Positions 1 to 15,200 of a stretch of 64,000 nucleotides of DNA are shown piece after piece (positions within the stretch are counted from its first letter, which is position 1; the number at the start of each line of letters is the position of its first letter). Origin of the DNA: Macropodus opercularis (lineage: Eukaryota; Chordata; Actinopteri; Anabantiformes; Osphronemidae); assembly GCA_030770545.1 (NCBI GenBank), contig CM061100.1, positions 12,578,501 to 12,642,500 of the forward strand, written 5' to 3'. A model generated the notes under the pieces. It ran no database searches, was not told where the DNA came from, and saw only the letters and a program-made list of their open reading frames with translations. The position numbers were made by a program, and so were the translations under genes.

Positions 1-209
1 TAAATAGAGTGACCCTAGAGCTGTCAATGATAATGTAGAATAATGAGTCTTTAAAGATCTTTACTAATCACTAGAAACTAATAGACTGAAGCATAAATGG
101 AGTAAATAGTCACAAAGGCAGAAATAATCTGCATAACTGGCTGCTTTAGCAATGCAATAGTAAGTTAAAGTGTCAATGACATTTGGATGCATGGAACCAT
201 GACTCCCAC

Positions 210-263
210 CTTTGTACCGTCATCTCCAGGTGGTCCAGGCAGTCCCATGTCTCCTTTCTCTCC
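210..263 (-). CDS. Collagen exon 58: major helix 925-942, C-side cross-link lysine
   Basis: 54 bp: GEKGDMGLPGPPGDDGTK. Lys927 in the opening GEK matches the C-side helical cross-link position of alpha1(V) as I recall it (there followed by Gly-His-Pro). This is the last exon in the window; its donor GTGGGA leads off the left edge. Confidence 0.9.
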
Positions 264-3200
264 CTGAGGACACAAACACTTAAGCTTAAACTTCATGATT
301 TTCCACAGAAAGATCAGACCAAATTAAAATATAACATAATTAAAGATTTTACTGGAGTCCCAACTAAGTCCAGTGGATGAACTATAAGCCATGGCATGTT
401 TATTTATTTATGTTTCCATGACAATCAGGGCAACATGAAACATAAAATTTCCCCACTCCCATGCACTGGACTGAGATTTTATAAAAAATCCACTGCTGCT
501 TGGGATTTTCATTTATATCATACATCATCTGCTACAAATATTAACTTCAGGTTCAGCTGCCTTGTACTTTGCTGAATTACTTAATTAGCTACTAAACATT
601 TATGAATCATTTCATGTAATTTCATTATTTCTTACCTCTTTTCCCTTTTGGCCTTCATCTCCTAGCTCTCCATGCAACCCAGGAATTCCCTTGGTGACAA
701 ACACAAAAAATAAGTGGGTCAATTTACAGACAAATACATTTGTAAAATTGAGTACTTGTTCCTCAATAAACAACTGTTTGTATGCTGAATAGTCTCCAAA
801 CCATTTTATGAACTGTTAAATGGTGTTGTACAGTTATAAGGTAAAACATGGCTGTTCAGTGAACAATTACAATGACTTACGATAAGACCTGGCCACCCAG
901 GAAGTCCTTCTGGTCCTGGGTCTCCCTTTTCCCCCTGAATAACCAAACATAGCCTGTTGCTTCGTACATTAAAAGTAAATAATGTGAGCACAATGCTAGA
1001 TGCAAATCCATATATACCACCTTTGGTCCTCTGTCTCCCCTGATCCCTCTCACTCCTGCCTTTCCCCGTTTCCCCTGAGAAAGGTTTGTGGTTCATGTGA
1101 CAACAGAGAGCAGAAGTTTAGTTTCTGTCAATTTCCTATTTTGAACATGTATAACTATTATTTTATCTGTAACACAAATCTGATAATAGAACTAAAACCT
1201 ACTGATCTTGAATTAATCACAAATGTGGATTGTACACTTACCCTCCTTCCTGTATTCCCTGTCTTCCCTAGAAACCCATTCTCACCATCATCTCCCTGTA
1301 AGTTTAAAATAAATAAAATGTGAAAAGCTTTGAAAGGTTATAAAAAAACACTCTAGCAAAAAGTACTGGCACGGTAAATACAAATCAGTCTAGGGTACTA
1401 CAGTATAATACATGGGCACGAGTGGGCAGCAAAGATTTGGAGTAAGGGCGGCCACAAGGGCGGAGGCTGGAGATTTTGTGAGTGATGGACAGAGGTGGAC
1501 TGCACCATATTAAGAAATCATGCCAGTATAAAATACGAGGGTCTTGCCTTCTCGCCTTTAATGCCTTCGTTCCCCTCAGGTCCTGCTCTGCCCTGCTGTC
1601 CCTGAACAACACATCACAATTCATTTCATTGTATGATAAATTGTTATCAGACACAGAAACACATCTACAGTATATGATAGTTTCAGCAATGTTTAGTTAT
1701 TGATACTGCCTCTCTACATGCTTACTGGTGACCCTGTGGAACCTGGAGGACCCTGGGGTCCCATCTCTCCAGCAGAACCCTGGAAATGGAAAAGAAGAGA
1801 AGGTTCAAATTAGTTACAGTTGTTGGAAATCGTATTCTTCACGCAGCTGTAGTTAATCAGTAATGTTGAGCATCAACTTTAAGTTTTTAGTTTTCACCTC
1901 AATCCCTGGGAGACCTGGAGGACCTTGGATTCCAGGCAGCCCATCCTCTCCCTGCACAGGTAATCATAGTTCTTAAAGCATTTTTATGGTTCTCTGCTCA
2001 TAGTGTAAGTTTTATTTTTTAAGAAGCTACATCATGATGTAAATGTCCATAGGAGTCATTTTATAAAACATGTTATGGCACTAAAGTAGACACATATAAG
2101 ATGAAATACTAACACATTCCCCTTCTGGGCCTGGAGGACCTGGTTCTCCCTTCAGTCCCTGTAGTCCTGATTCTCCTTTAGCTCCTTGGTCTCCCTGACG
2201 TCCAACTTGTCCCGATGAACCCTGCCATGCAAATGCCACAAAAATGCAAAAATTGTTAACAACTAAACCATACTGATGGATTTGCTGATTTTGTACAGTA
2301 TTTTCAGGTAAAATAGACACAAGATAAAAGTAAAACATGAGACACATACTCATGAAGTGGAATGTGCAAATTATGGCTCTTATAACTGCTGGTGATAACC
2401 AGCAGTAAAACTTACCAGGTTCACTTTTGCATTTCAACATTTCCTAATAATCATAATAAATGCACTGTACAATATTGATGTGATTATCTTGGAATGTGGC
2501 AATGAACCAATGTACTGCACAAGATTTCCAAGAAATACAATTCATTCTGAAGGGAACATTGCAAAACAATGACCTTTAAATATACCTGTACTGTAATTAG
2601 ACACAGGTTTAGCCCTCCCATTGGTACTTTGTTTATTGCCTCAGAATAAAATGAAAAGCATGCTTCTGAAAGGACTGCCTCAATTAGAGACACTACAGAT
2701 CTAGAAGTACGGGATCCCAGCCACGCTTTACACAGTAATTGGGGACATTACAGATTTCTGGCATGTGCTGTAACTATTCAGGTACCAGTGTGAACTGAAA
2801 TATTGATTTGGGGATTGTAATTGGCGCAGGAAACAAACCAAACGAAGTGAACTAATGTCTGATACTTACAGGAGGACCCAGCTTCCCAGTTTCGCCTCTG
2901 ACACCATGTGCTCCAGTTATTCCCTGTGATCATGACACACAGAGACCAGTGGATGTGTGGATTTCTTTTCCACATAAATCACAAACACAGTGCTGTACAT
3001 AGTGGTAAATAGAAACAGAGTTTACCTGAGGGCCAACTAAGCCTGGAGGTCCAGTAATTCCCATAAGTCCAAATTCCCCCTAGAGAAAAACATTAAATGT
3101 TTTTACTACTTTAATACTTTCTCCTCATTGAAGCAGAGAACTGTACCGTTAATGCATGCTGTAATGCATTGATGATTGCGTTCTTTAAAAATAAAATAAA

Positions 3201-6200
3201 TGTTTAAATTAAGTACATGAATGAGCATGCTAGCAGCCAGCAGATGAATTACTGTTTGATGTTTGGACCGGTTCTCCTGCCAATCTGTAAGTGTGCATGT
3301 ATTTAAACCAGTTCTTGTTCCCTATTAGTTTGATAGCAGGTCATGTCCTTTCATTTTTTCAGCCAGCTTAATTCCCACTCCTTGTTCCTAATACTCTAGT
3401 CGCACAGAGTACATGTGTAGAAGATAGTTGTAGTTAATGACTCACTAAACCAACTGATTCCAGTATCATGCATTTGGTTTCCCAGTTAGTTAGTGTGTGA
3501 TAGAACAAAAAAGTCAAGCAAGCCAAGTTTTCTTGATGGCACTGACAGAACTGTAAGTGGCATTAAATACTCAAAAAGATCAAACCAAAAATAACTATGT
3601 TGGGTATTGGGTGTAAAAGTCTGCTAACTATTGTTTGTGGATGAGCAGCCATATTTCTCGTTATATGTCATGTGGCTAGTAACAGAGGGACCAATGAGTT
3701 GGTTTCTTATGGTTTGCAGGTTTGTAGTCTTTCTTAGGTGAGCCATTAAAAAATGGGTGAGAATGTGAATTCAGTCCCCATTAGCAGAACTTTGGCCACC
3801 AGGATTCCCACAATTCATAAGGGTCAGCACAAGCGTCAACCTGGGTAAACTGTGATAATGACTTATTATATCGCCTAAATATTACTTATAACAGAGCACT
3901 ATTGATCTTTAACTTTTGCCTGTTTTAATTGATTTAAACTTGAATGTTGTTTTAATACCTTTTGTCCCTGAGATCCTTCTGGTCCTGGGGGTCCCGGAGG
4001 TCCTGTCATTCCCTACAATGAACAAAAACAAAAGTAACATTAGTTGAACATGTGCGCTCATAAGAACAACATTCAAAAGGAGACATGGCTGTCAGATGGA
4101 TCAATACACTATTTGTGAACATGACTGTTCACCCATAAATCTTTCCACTATCCTAACCACACGTAATAAAGGTTAAGAGGTTGCAGGAACTAATTAAAGA
4201 TGTTATTCTGTAAGATTGCCAAAACTTAGACAACAATTCATATATCTCCACGTACTAGAAAAATGTCCACTGTACCCAGAGAAAACATACAGTAACAGTG
4301 AGAACATGCAAACTCCAAACACCTGGATAACAGCTTCTAGTTGTTGTGAGACAACAATTAACCACTACACCACAAATCATCTGTTCAATAAAGATTCATT
4401 CTTTCATTCATTCTCTTCTTGATGGAATAAGAACATCATGATAATATACTCGCCTGTAACCCTGCCAGACCTACAGGTCCCACTTTGCCCATCAGCCCCG
4501 GTTCACCCTGTTTAAAAAGATGCATTTGACATTAACAAATTTGTTTTTGTCTAACTTATTTGTTATATTTTCAATGTATTATGATGAGAAGTTAATTATA
4601 GTTATTAACAAACATTGTTCAAACATGATTACACACATATAAAATAAAAACAATGTGGTGTCCAAGTGCTCACCATTAGCCCAATGTGGCCTCTCTGTCC
4701 TTTTAGACCCCTTTCTCCATTTTCTCCTGGGGCTCCCCAAGGTCCCTCTCGACCAGATAAACCTAGTGGTCCCACCTCACCCTGCCGGCAACAATTACGC
4801 TTTGATTAGAAAAGCCAAACAAACAAGACACCCGACATAAATGAACTTTAGCTTACTTTATTTATTTACCCTCATCAAACTAAAATGAAAAGTAGTTGTG
4901 TTTACCTTGTCACCTTTGGGGCCAGCATTTCCAGTTTCACCAGGAGGTCCAACATCACCCTGCAGAAGAGGAGGTAACACATGAAAATCTGTAAACTCAT
5001 ACTGCACTTTCTCATATAAAAAAACACACCACTAATTAAACAGTTCAGTGTCTTTTGTATAATAGTTGATATAAGTCAGTATATTACATCCACTGGACTT
5101 ACTGTATATTCACTTATCCAATACTGTAACACAATATCCAATACTACTATATTTACTGTATAGCTCTAATTCACAACAAGCAAAACCTTAAGGCACTTGC
5201 ACATCACATTTCATCTATTTCTTTCAGACAAGGACATGGAATTTATGTACTGTAACTGTGGTTTAACACTTTAACACAAATTACTCTTCAGTCTGTTTAA
5301 TGAAGCACAACAAGTCATTTCATGCATTTCAGCCTGATAATAATTAACAAATTCTACAAAAGCATTGTGGGTAATCTCTTTGTATGACATTAAAAAGGAA
5401 ACAGGGTGGGGATAAGAATTATGTGATGACGTCAATAAATTCTTCCCATATTCCCTGTGAAGTTACTTAGTCATTATTGAAACAGCAGTTTCAAGAACAT
5501 GTGCGTGAATGGCTGTAATAATTGAAAGCCAAGCTCGTTTCTGTACATGACATTGTCTGACACATGTACTGTACTGTACCTCTTTACCCACAGGTCCCGT
5601 TGATCCCTGTAATCCTTTTGGACCTTCAAGACCTCTCTCTCCTGGAGGCCCTGGAGGACCAGGTTTTTCACATGGCCCTGTGTCCCCCTATAAAAGACAA
5701 CAGCATCATAAGACAGGAAATCAGATACGAACAAATGTAGCTGTTTTAGTAGTTTAGTAGTAGAGCTGTTTCCCTCAAACCTAAAGTCGCAGACTGATTT
5801 ACAACATGTACTGTATGAATAAAGTGCCTTAACAGAATTAAGCTGCTAGTGTAACAGTATAATAAAGACTTGGACCTGGTCTCCTTTTCTTCCAGATGGA
5901 CCCTCAGTTCCTGTTTGACCAGGTAGACCCTGATAATTAAAACATTAAAAACAATTATAATCCAGTAATAATAATAAGTAAATAAGTAAGTAAAGGTAGG
6001 CTAAGGTTACAACACTGACTTAAAAAAATGCAGACAGGATCAGCTTTTAAATCTGTATTCATACATTATTTATACCCACCATAAAGGAAACACTAGAATA
6101 TAAAAGGTGAAGTCAGATTATTTTATCAAATGACAGCTAACAAATAGAAAACAAATTTTAATAACAACAAATTAACCAACCTGTTGTCCATCTTGTCCTG

Positions 6201-9200
6201 GGGGGCCAGCATCACCAGGTGAACCAGGTAAACCCTAATTATTACAGCAACTGTATCATGTATCGTAGAAAACATCTTGAGAAAAAAAAAACTTTGTTTA
6301 AATGATTTTAACATGCATTGTTTACCTTTGGGCCTTGTTCCCCTGATGCTCCCAATAATCCATCATCACCCTGTGGACCCTGAACAGACCCAACAAACTG
6401 TTTGGTTCTTGTACCGGCAGGTATCAGAAAAATATAAGAAGAAACTACAAATACATAAAAACAGCAGCCAATGGTAGGTACCCACTCACTGGGATTCCTG
6501 CCGGACCTTGTGGCCCATGATGTCCTGAAGGCCCAATGCTTCCCCTGGGTCCAGGTTTACCAGGTGCCCCATCATTACCTGGGACACCCGGATGGCCCTA
6601 GAAATTAGCAACACCTGTTAGAATAGTGAGCAATTCAAAATATTTGTAAAATATTGTAAAAATAGTCTAATATGATCAGATCTCTAGGCTGTCTAGCTAA
6701 TCTAAAACCTTCATTTTTTTCTGGTGTTGTTCTCCTATGTTTAATTGATAGTGCTGCCTAGACCCCATCTCTAAATCCTTCTGAAATGTTATTTTGATTG
6801 CAAACTTCCCCACTAATCAAAAAAGCCAGATCAGTGCTACTACTTTTTGCCGTTACACACAAAACCACAGGCACAGAAACAAATCACTGTAACAAAAATA
6901 ATAGACAATTGTCAAGTTACAATCCTGATGATGAATCTGATTTGCATTCTGCTTTGCAATACTTTAAACGTTAACTCACTGGTGGGCCCTGTATCCCCTC
7001 GGGCCCTTCGTCTCCAGGCCGACCCTAGAATAACAAAGTCAAATTTCAATCAGTTTCTCAATGAATTCTCTGAATGAGTGAGTGAGTGAGTGAGTGAGTG
7101 AGTATGCTACATACACAAATACAACTGTGTCACTTAATCTTCTGTATGATTACATTTATGCAGGGACATTCTGAATTGTAAGTCCACTCATATCCACACA
7201 TTCACTATCTTCTATTGTGTTGGTGTGATGCAAGCACTGCCAATATCATTTTCACAGACTGAAAAGCTCAGGGTAAAGCTTCTCCAAAAGAAAATAATTC
7301 ATAACTTATAGGTATTTCATTACTGATTAGTCGTTTAATGGCTCAATCATTCTTTAGTGTCTTTAAATGTACAAACTTGTTGTGTTGTTTGGTTTATTTA
7401 GTGTATTTGTGAACATTTGAACAGTTCAATGATTTCCTAAGAGACATAGATGTGCTGTGAGCTTTAGTTAAACAATAAAAAACAATTTTTTTTTTATTCT
7501 GATTTAGATTCTGGCACTGGAGGTGTCTCTTACCTGAGGTCCCTGGAGTCCCTTCTCTCCAGACGGGCCTGGAGGACCCTAGAAAAAAAAACCACACATT
7601 TGTTTCAGAGTGACTGCTTTTTAATAAATATTTCAGATCACACTGTGGTTAGAAGATATTATCTTTAATTACTAAACTATTATCTTATACAATACTGTTA
7701 ATACAATATTTATGTCCCATATCTAACCATTCAGTAGAGAGAACCCTCCACAAGGACGTATGGAATGGATGGAGTCATGTCATGTCATCTGTCTGCTTTA
7801 GTTTGTACATGTGCAGAGAGCTTTTTGCCATGGTATTCAGGTTTTGTTAAAGTGCAGTATTGTGTTTCTTTGTTGTTTTATTTTATCATTGTGGGTCATG
7901 TTTTATGTAATGTGTATTGTGAAGGACAGTTTCGCTTTTCCAAGAGGTACTATGAACTCCTCTTGATTTGAAGATCTGTGTAGGTTTTAATATGGTCCAT
8001 ATATCACGTCTGAACACTTTTATGAAGTATTTGCACTATAGATAACCTAGATCTGCATGATTTTGACAAGTTTATGTTGATTATGTATTGACAAAAGAAC
8101 ATAGTCTAATCTTGACTGTCAGCTCAAGCTTTTGTACTACACCGTCTTTACGGTGTAAAACAGTGTGACAGTGTACATGCAGAGAGCAAAGCTTTATCAG
8201 AGCATTTGTCCTGGCACTCAGTGTGAATTGCAAAATTGAAAAGAAGCTGCAAAAAACTTGCTTATTTATCCTTCAACACTTGCCGTCTTACTCTGACATT
8301 ACATTGCCATCACTGGTCCTCACAAATCAGCAGCCCCCATAAACTGGCAGCCTCTGCACACCAGCTGCACAATTCACTGGTTTATTTACCAGACCCTTCT
8401 TGGTATGACAACACCATAGCCACTGAACAATACTCCCTCTAATATAGTCCTGGGAGTTTATGGAATCTAATATAATTTATATATAAATACATAACTATAG
8501 ACACTTACTGCATGACCTGACTTCCCCACAGGCCCAGGTAAACCTCGTAAACCAGGCTCACCCTAAAAAACATGAAAAAACACTCATGCTTATGGTGAGA
8601 AATTAAAGAGCTGTAACAGTGCATCTTAAAATGCAACAAACATTATTCATAATACAGTATCTGAGTACATTTCGGCAACATAATATTTTCATTGCACTGT
8701 ATACTTGATGATACAGTAGTTCTTTCTCTTGATTGTTCTTATTTTTGGGTATATAGTAGTTCCCCTTTTCTCTAGTATTATGTTATTATATAATCCATGA
8801 CATTTTTCCAAAAACTAAAATAAAACAAAAGCACAAAAATCTTAATTTTCTTAAGTTACAGGTTCCAATGTGCAAGACCACTTTTAATACTTTTTATTAA
8901 AACTACAAAGGTCACAGCAACCACACAGTTTAAAATAAATAAATAATAAATGGCCTTACCCTTTCTCCTATAAAACCTGGAGGCCCACGCATGCCTGTGT
9001 TTCCCTGGATACCCTGATGGTAGAAGACGAGCCATTAACTACCGCGTTTACGATTGTAAGGGCACCGAAGTATAATCAAATACAGCGTGACTCCACCATC
9101 CACTATGACCTCAACAGTAATTCTTTATAATTATATATATGTTTTATTTTATTCTTCATCATATTTTTTAACATTTAAAACAAAAGCATACAATATATAC

Positions 9201-12200
9201 ATCTTGCTAAAAGCAGAAATCTTGGCAGAGTTCCTGTACTGGAGTGCATTAGATTGTATACTGTAGGTGTATGTAGTGTATGTTCTAAAGTGGTAGTACA
9301 TTTGCATTCTGTAAAGGATCACTTACATACATGCCTACTGGGCCCTGAGGTCCTTCCATGCCTGGTTTTCCTGTAAAACCCTGAGAATTGTACAGTACTT
9401 TGTGTGAGGATAAAAATAAACAATACATCAGGTATAGAATTTGTGTGTAACATATAGTAACCGTCAGCACCTAGGGACTCACCCTATCTCCTGGCGGCCC
9501 TGGTGAGCCTGGAGGTCCGATCTTTCCTGGCAGTCCCTATGAAATATAAATTCAAACATGTGTCACGAAAAGGTTAATGTCTCCATCAGTAACACTGTTT
9601 GTCAATATATCATATCATGAGGAGTAAACACGTTACGTTGGCTTGTTGACTTACAGTAAATACAGTAAACATTTACTGCACAGACATTTCTCTCGTGCTA
9701 CATGCTCCTGTATGTTGAGGACAGCACATCATGCCAACACAGCACAACCATGGTTGCTGTCACATACAATAGCAGTACTGTTATTTTCTGTTTTCTAACT
9801 GACAAAGCCCTAAAATGGCCATGAAGCATACCGGAGAACCTGGTGGGCCATCTGTTCCTCTCTCACCAATGACTCCCCGAAAGCCCTACAAGAATCACAA
9901 AACCGCCACAAAAAGTGCAAAGGAGAAGTATGGGCTAAACATATAATATACAGATAGATGGTGCTGTTATATTATCAATATTCAGTTTGACAGACTCATT
10001 ATTTCAATAATAGTAGTTTAATCTGGTATTAAATTATTCTGACCGTGTCATTTGAGTGAATTTGTAAGGTTACTCCCTAACTGCCGTTACGGATAGACAC
10101 ATTATGAATTATGCTAATTAACTTAGCTTTGTCCTTTTTAAATAATAATATTAGTAATGCAGCAATGTATGTACATTCAGTTTTACAGAACAGGGCCATG
10201 AGCACAAATACATCTGGAGTTCTCAATTAGTACAGCTTCTCAAGAGGATTTACTAATTATGAATTTTATCACAACACAAATTATCGTGCAGTAAATAACA
10301 TCTCTTGGGATACTCGTCAGGTTTTTGACCAATAAATTTAAAGTACAAAATGTTGTTGGTCTTAGTGCTGCAGTAAGATGTTACACCAATTACTGAAGGC
10401 AGTGTGCAAAAAATTACACACTCACTCACTCATCATCTGGGCCAAATATTTAATAGTAATGAAATTATTCACAATAAGCAACTAAAGAATTGTGATGTTT
10501 TGCTGTTTGAGTTCGCTTTGTCTTGTTTTAGTGTGAAATGTTGGTCAGACTCTAGATAAATGCTAAAGACTGTCCCTGCATAAGGCTGTGTTTGTCTGCC
10601 TATAGAGCTATACAATGCTACGCCCTAGGCTGTCTTGTAAAACATTAATTGTATGTTTGTATTCGGATGAACCCTGCAGCTTGAAGCAAAAAGCTGAAGT
10701 GAAATGATAATGCTGAGGGCATTCTGCAGCTAACAGTCTTACCATCAGTCCTTTACTGCCCACACTTCCCACTGCTCCTGAAGGACCCTAAAACAGAAAG
10801 AAAGAAGATGCTAACATTCAATTCAGTAGAAAACAGTAGAGGTCATTCAGACTGCTCTCTCCCTCACTCATTCTCTACCGCTTCTGCCCCGTAGGGTGAG
10901 CTGGAGCCTATCCCAGCCGTCTATGGGCGAGGGGCAGGGTTCACCCTGGACAGGTCGCCCGTCTGTCGCAGGGCCACACGTATAGACACACAACCAGTCA
11001 CGCGCACATTCACACCTACAGCCAAGTTTTTCCAATTACTCCAAATACTTCCAAATCCTAACTGCATGTCTTTGGACTGTGGGAGGAAGCCGGAGACCCC
11101 GGCGAGAGAACCCACGCAGTTCGGGAATCGAACCCGTGACCCGTGACAGTGCTAACCACCACACCACCTTGCCGCCCATTCAGAGTGTTCATGTAATTAT
11201 TATTAATCAATTAATCCGATTCTTAACCAGTTGTTCATATATACAAAAAATGTATCAGTTGTTGCTACACACTTTTCAGATTAATGAAGATGCAGCATAT
11301 TCATATTCAACTGAAGCTGAACAGCAGAACTGGAGATGAGCAGGAACTCATGAATCTAATGTACGAAGACTGCCTCCTTCTGTCCAAACCAGGTACTAGA
11401 CAGGACTACACACAAGTAACCTAGTCCCAACTGAGTAGTCAGTGCTGACATATAAGCATTTTCTATCCGTATGCATATTTCTTCCTATAACCTGTGGCCA
11501 ACTCGAAGTACTAAGAAACATTTTTAAAGATGTCAGTGAAAATATGCAGTGGTGCCTCACTTCCCTCTGTACTCATGAGATTTTGCCCTGCACATTCTAA
11601 AAGAAACAAAATTAGAACGTAAAACAACAAAAGTCAGAAAAACTCCAAACTAAATATTAATAGAAAAATTAATAAACAGGTAGAGGAGGACAGCAGGAAG
11701 CAGACAACACACATCCACACAATGTATATACACAGTACAGGAGATGGGATTGAAATATGATAGAGAATGGGAACCTGTGTACCAGGCTTTCCTTCTACTC
11801 CCTTTGGTCCAGATGGTCCAAGCAAACCCTGGAAAAAATCAAATAAAAACACAAAGACAAAAACATCTGTCCTGTTCCTTAAAAAGATCTGGTAGTAGGG
11901 GTGTAACGTTTAATTAAATAATTCATTCTTTTTCACTATTTTTTAAAAATCAGTTACTTGCTCTTTTCAGGAGTCTGTGTTTTGTGCAGAGCCCCTAAAG
12001 GGACATGTTGTTTAGTTTTTTCTGATTGGAAAGCAGCGTTGTAAAGTATTAGATCAGGTCTCTATGTCTATCTGATGGGATGAGAGTAGCTTTAAAATCA
12101 TTACCCCTGTACATTAGAGGAGTCCAACACCTCCTTTCAGTAGCTGCAACACTGTTTCCGTAAATATCATATCAGTTATCACTTAAACTATGTTGCTGGC

Positions 12201-15200
12201 TGCTGGTGAAGATTCTCCAGGTCTCACCCAGGTGATGTTGTCTGAAAGTTGAGTCATGATTAATTTATAAATTATAATAAATACATTTCGACTCTAGGAG
12301 AAGAAAGACCAGTTGCCATGACTTTTAGTATAGAGCTGACTGGTTTGACCACGACAAGGCAGTAATGCAGTAATACACAGGTGACAACTAGCAAGCAAAG
12401 CTGTAATGTCCTTATGTTCCAAGATCCAAGATTAAAATAAAACTCGACAAATTCCTGCATTTGCATTTAAGACTGTTGTTTACCATGAACGTTTTGTGTG
12501 CGAGATACTTTCACGCTTGGGCACAAAAACAACATGTCCCTTTAGTGGCTCCATAGGTTTGAGCATATGACCAGATCTAACAAGGTTAGAGCAAGTTTAC
12601 CGGTGGGCCTGGATGGCCAGTGTAGCCCCTCTGTCCTGTCCGACCCTGGAGAAAAGAAAATAAACAACTCACAGCAACTCACAGAAATTACAGTCAGGTC
12701 TAAAAAAGACTCAACTTTGCAGGGTAAATGTAATTTGTTTCTGTAGTGTACCCTACATGTGACCTTTCACCTGTATTCTCTCTCTACAGTAAAGTCCGAT
12801 AGTACTGTGTCGTATCGTATAGTCCTAGTTATACGTCCTTAAAATCTGAGTTCACATGTTCATGAATGATCAGCAGTATCAATTATTAATAGTAGTGCTA
12901 TACCTTGCTCCCTCTGCTTCCTGGTTTTCCATTATGCCCGTCAGGTCCCCTGTTCCCCTTTACAGAGATTCCGACATTAGTGACGAAACATCACTACACA
13001 TAATAGAAGTACAAATCTCATACAGTATGTGTCTAATATGCACATGTGTAATTAATTGTTTTTTACAATCACTGAGAATAGGTTGGGAGGTTGAGTTTCA
13101 CTGTTTCATGTAACATTTGGGTTAACATATAAAATCATCTGACATTTCTTAGTGCTGAGACACACTCCAATTACTGTATGACTGACCTTTAACCCATGGT
13201 TGCCCTGTTTTCCCTGAGGGCCAGTTTCTCCATTTACACCCTAAGTAAAGAAAAAGAAAACCTATTAAGTCTGACACAGCTAAAGAAAATACAGTTCTTA
13301 CTTTAACACTAAGCTGTGTCCACATTGCCAGTGTAATACAAACAAAAAGGATTTTAAAACGCCTCCACTGTATTGGACACGTACCCCATCACCTTTGGGG
13401 CCTGGCTGTCCCTCAGTCCCTGGGAAGCCAAGGGAGCCAGTGGGTCCCCTCTCTCCCTGAAGACCTCTAATGCCTGCTGCGCCCTGAAAACCCTGAAAGA
13501 AAAAAACACAGACCTTTAATGACTCCTACAGTTTACTGCATGAGTGATTAGTTTGAAATTTTGGGACAAACACTTACAATATCATAAATGCTTCCAACAC
13601 TTTTTTTGCTGATTAAACAAATCTGAAATAAAGTCTTAATTTATGTGTTTTACTGGTTAGTAGATTGTGTAACCTTTGTACAGAACCACTCTTTATTTTT
13701 CTCCTCCATGTCTTTGTCCTCATTTAGAAAACTGCTTGCTGAAGCTTTATATTTGCCATGCAGACTAAAGAGTAGTATCAAACATCTTATCTAACACTCA
13801 GCAAGAATAAAATAGTAGTAGTAGCAGCAGTAGTAGTAGTAGTATATCTACCCACAAGGTTTATCTTCCTTTTATTTATCTTCTAAATGCCAATGACGCT
13901 GCATTATCCTGTTCTTTATTTAATTAGTGAAGTTACTGGTTCCTACTTTCTCGCCTTTAGGTCCCATTTCCCCCTTGTCTCCATCTGGTCCTCTTTTACC
14001 CTGTAAAAAACAAAACAGTAAAAGTAGTTTCAGGAAGTTGTGTTTTGCAGCAAGTATGCATTGCTAATAAAAACCCACCGTTGTACCGGGAAACCCCATA
14101 GGACCTTGCTGTCCCAGTACACCCTGCAAGTAAGAGTAACAATGATTAAGACAAAGTAATAGTCAGTACAGACTTATGAGGATATCACCTACTGTTATTT
14201 CTGGAAAATTATTGAGAGAATGAACCTGTTAGAATGAGTTAAACAGTTTATGTAGGGCCAAGCAGCTGATGAATGAATAAATGTCTGATGCTGTCCTTCA
14301 AAATGTTTTCTATATAATTATCGGTGCTGGTTTTGTTTTATTTTTGACATTGAGAGATGTTAAGTAAAATTTTGTTTATTTTGTTTGTTGTGCCATTCTT
14401 TTATAATACTATAAGTGAATACTAATACTAGTAAATACTATAATAATATAAATGTATTCAGGCATCACTGTCACTACAACCAGAAGATGGCACTGTGAGA
14501 CTGGAGTATGCCTATGCTTGTATACATGTATGTATACATAGAGGTGAAAATATTCCTGTACCTGTATATGTTCTGGTAACAAACACTTGGAGACCATTCG
14601 CACAACTGCAAGTGACTTATATACGTACATACAACATAAATATATTGTCTCACAAACAACATAAAAGTACGACTTTATCATTGTAATTCACTGATGTAAT
14701 ATTGTGCTAAAAATATGATGAGTCCAACTCACCATGAGCCCCTCAAAGCCACGATCCCCTCTGGCTCCCATTGGCCCCACAGGCCCCTAAGTTATAAACA
14801 AAAGGAAATAATTAAAAGTAAAATAATAATAATAAATACATACTGTGAAACGTCAGCATCCAGATCCTAAAGCTGCTAACCGCACGTTAAAGAGTACTTT
14901 TGGAGTATACCTCTATCTTTATGCTTCTATGCCAGTAGCAGCTGTGGCCATAGACAATTTAGTTTTGTTTGTTTTGTTCAGGCTGCCAATCTGTCTATCT
15001 CACTTTAACAACGACTCAGGAGCACCTGCCGTTATGTTTTTAAATTCGGTATAAATTGTGAATGTGATTTAGATGAGAACCTTTTGCTGATAAAATCTGA
15101 TCTTTTCATCCCTTTCATGTTCATTCATTCCATTTTTTGTGAAAGCCATATGGCAGGAATGAAGAAATTTAATGGATTACATTTGTCAGCAATCACTAAG

